From IMG/VR virus record IMGVR_UViG_3300044644_000454, positions 1 through 28,367 of that record: a DNA stretch of 28,367 bases; one strand, given 5' to 3'. Below the pieces are notes generated by a model that was not told the origin of the DNA, ran no database searches, and saw only the letters and a program-made list of their open reading frames with translations. Shown here piece after piece: positions 27,113-28,367 of the stretch; position 1 is the first letter of the stretch, and the number at the start of each line of letters is the position of its first letter. The translations under genes and the position numbers were made by a program. This stretch comes from a virus.

Positions 27113-28367
27113 TGAATTTTAGAGATTTAATGAATAAACTAGACAACATTAATAATGGAATGTTGGCTGAAGGGTTAACACTATCTGCAATCATTGCAGT
27201 AACATCAGGGTATGAACAAGATGATAAGGTAAGAATACCAAAATTAGCACAATTAGCTAAAGAAAACGGTTTAGAAGGATTAGTTGATCCAGTAAATGGA
27301 AATTATATTTCAAACGAAGGCGAAGTAGACGATGAAGTACCATTTGAAATTGCGCAAAAATTATCAGCAGCTGGTCTATTGCCTAAAAACGCTAGATTGC
27401 CGCAGGCAGGTTGGTTTGACAACGAAGACACCTTTAAAAAAGCAAACGCGGACTTAGTTAGTCAAAGTTCTCAAATTTCAGGTGATGCAGATGCGTTACA
27501 TGATAAAATTAAACAAATGATGGACTTGTTTAATAAAATTTTAGAATTACGTAAAAAACGCGCTGATAAAAACTTAGCAGCTAATAGCTTAGGATCACCT
27601 GGTGCAAATGCAGCAGCTGCCAATGCTATTACTCCTCCAAATATTGCTAATACACTAAACAACATTCAAACTAGTATGAAAGATGCAAGTGCTGGACTAG
27701 CAAATGCACCTGCTGGACTTAAAGAATCATACGGTATGGCTAATGCATTACTTGACAGCTTCGGTTATGAACAGTTAAATGAAGATCTTGCAAGCGACGC
27801 AGGAGACCTTGGACGCGGTGTATGGAACGGTGTTACATGGGGTACTGGTAGCAATATTAATGCCGGGGTTAAAAGTTTAGTTAAAGGAACCAAATATAAA
27901 GACGAACTAGCAGGGGAACTTGCTGCTAATAAAGCAGCCGAAGAAAGAAGTCCATGGTTATACGGTGGTGGTGACTTAGCTGGAAGTTTTGTAACTCCGG
28001 GCGGTGCAGCTAAAGGTCTTGCAGGTGCTGCAGGTGTAGTAGGTAAACGATATATTGCAGGACAAGCAGTCGATGCAGCTAATGCACATACTTTAGGTAC
28101 CCAACAAACTCCAGTAGGTCCGCATCCTGCAGGTAATGCTGGTACTAATCATATCATGGCATTGCAACAACAATTAAAAGCTAAAGGTGCTGACTTAGGT
28201 ACAAGCGGTCCTAACCACGACGGCGTTGACGGAATTATGGGGCCTAAAACTAAAGCAGCACAAGCAAAATTTGGCATTAAAGAAGGTACAGAAATGAAAC
28301 AATTAACAGTAGCTGAATCAATTGCAGCTATGCGTGATACATTGGAACGTATTAACAATCCACAAGT
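27112..28367 (+). CDS. Virion-associated protein with peptidoglycan-binding domain, C-terminus cut by window edge
   Basis: The frame is open from ATG 27112 (TAATG overlap, AGAGGAAG SD) to the right edge, 418 codons. The start MNFRDLMNKLDNINNGMLAE could be an internal-protein-type leader with cleavage after LAE. Residues about 230-330 are Ala/Gly/Asn-rich with mildly hydrophobic stretches (LGRGVWNGVTWGTGSN). Around residues 347-382, IMALQQQLKAKG and DGVDGIMGPKTKAAQAKFG match the PG_binding_1 fold, which binds cell-wall peptide or glycan. A protein carried in the virion that touches the wall at entry is the simplest reading. Any catalytic domain could lie beyond the edge. Confidence 0.65.
   Translation, partial: MNFRDLMNKLDNINNGMLAEGLTLSAIIAVTSGYEQDDKVRIPKLAQLAKENGLEGLVDPVNGNYISNEGEVDDEVPFEIAQKLSAAGLLPKNARLPQAGWFDNEDTFKKANADLVSQSSQISGDADALHDKIKQMMDLFNKILELRKKRADKNLAANSLGSPGANAAAANAITPPNIANTLNNIQTSMKDASAGLANAPAGLKESYGMANALLDSFGYEQLNEDLASDAGDLGRGVWNGVTWGTGSNINAGVKSLVKGTKYKDELAGELAANKAAEERSPWLYGGGDLAGSFVTPGGAAKGLAGAAGVVGKRYIAGQAVDAANAHTLGTQQTPVGPHPAGNAGTNHIMALQQQLKAKGADLGTSGPNHDGVDGIMGPKTKAAQAKFGIKEGTEMKQLTVAESIAAMRDTLERINNPQ

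Noticed and set aside
1-28367. tRNA genes, CRISPR arrays, insertion sequences or homing endonucleases
   Set aside because: No cloverleaf-like segment, regular repeat-spacer pattern, transposase or HNH/GIY-YIG endonuclease motif was recognised by eye; a tRNA scan was not possible here.

Overview
This window looks like part of a T4-type myovirus (tailed-phage) genome from an aquatic, Gram-negative host. No bacterial housekeeping gene is present. Genes are tightly packed, often overlapping as ATGA or TAATG, and the DNA is clearly AT-rich. Hallmarks are a gp44-type clamp loader, a gp31/GroES-like co-chaperonin, PhoH, dCMP deaminase, tail-fibre-like proteins, and the octamer (T/G)ATAAATA upstream of virion genes, which is the T4 late-promoter sequence. 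Lipoprotein signals and a two-component spanin point to a host with an outer membrane. The host species cannot be read from the sequence.

Layout. 1-1464 (minus) is a fibre-like structural gene cut by the left edge. 1547-3240 (plus) holds a zinc-ribbon protein, a Lys/Pro-rich protein and a UvdE-type UV endonuclease. 3275-5714 (minus) holds queD, a small membrane protein and a fibre with an internal duplication. A divergent pair of late promoters (5733-5782) separates it from a rightward block (5801-9273) with a large Ig-like-repeat structural protein, a second fibre-type protein and a small helical protein. 9283-13563 (plus) holds a fragment of a C-family DNA polymerase, a gp31-like co-chaperonin, the clamp loader, a two-gene membrane/SPFH unit, a 51-residue gene and dCMP deaminase. 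phoH (13608-14339, minus) faces it across a 24-bp palindrome. 14488-18463 (plus) reads as one late operon that includes lysis: GH19 endolysin, overlapping inner and outer spanins, a lipoprotein and a holin candidate with two starts. 18539-21713 holds a DnaJ-like protein and a full-length ClpA-like unfoldase. 21700-28367 is a run of mostly unrecognised genes, several with T4 internal-protein-like N-termini, plus a 566-residue fusion of a ligase-type and an HxGH-type nucleotidyltransferase. The last gene is cut by the right edge.

How it fits together. Two promoter classes are visible. Good sigma70-type promoters (TTGACA / 16-17 nt / TATAAT) precede queD, the polymerase fragment, the clamp loader, the membrane/SPFH unit, dnaJ and clpA. 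T4-late-type octamers precede fibre, lysis and putative virion genes. Three of the sigma70 promoters are embedded in stem-loops at the end of the upstream gene. The SPFH and clpA units share an almost identical 37-nt promoter/leader, so they are probably expressed together. With DnaJ and the GroES-like protein they form an unusually rich set of genes for controlling host protein folding and degradation.

No tRNA, CRISPR array, insertion sequence or homing endonuclease was recognised by eye. The longest stretch without a gene is about 150 nt (14340-14487).
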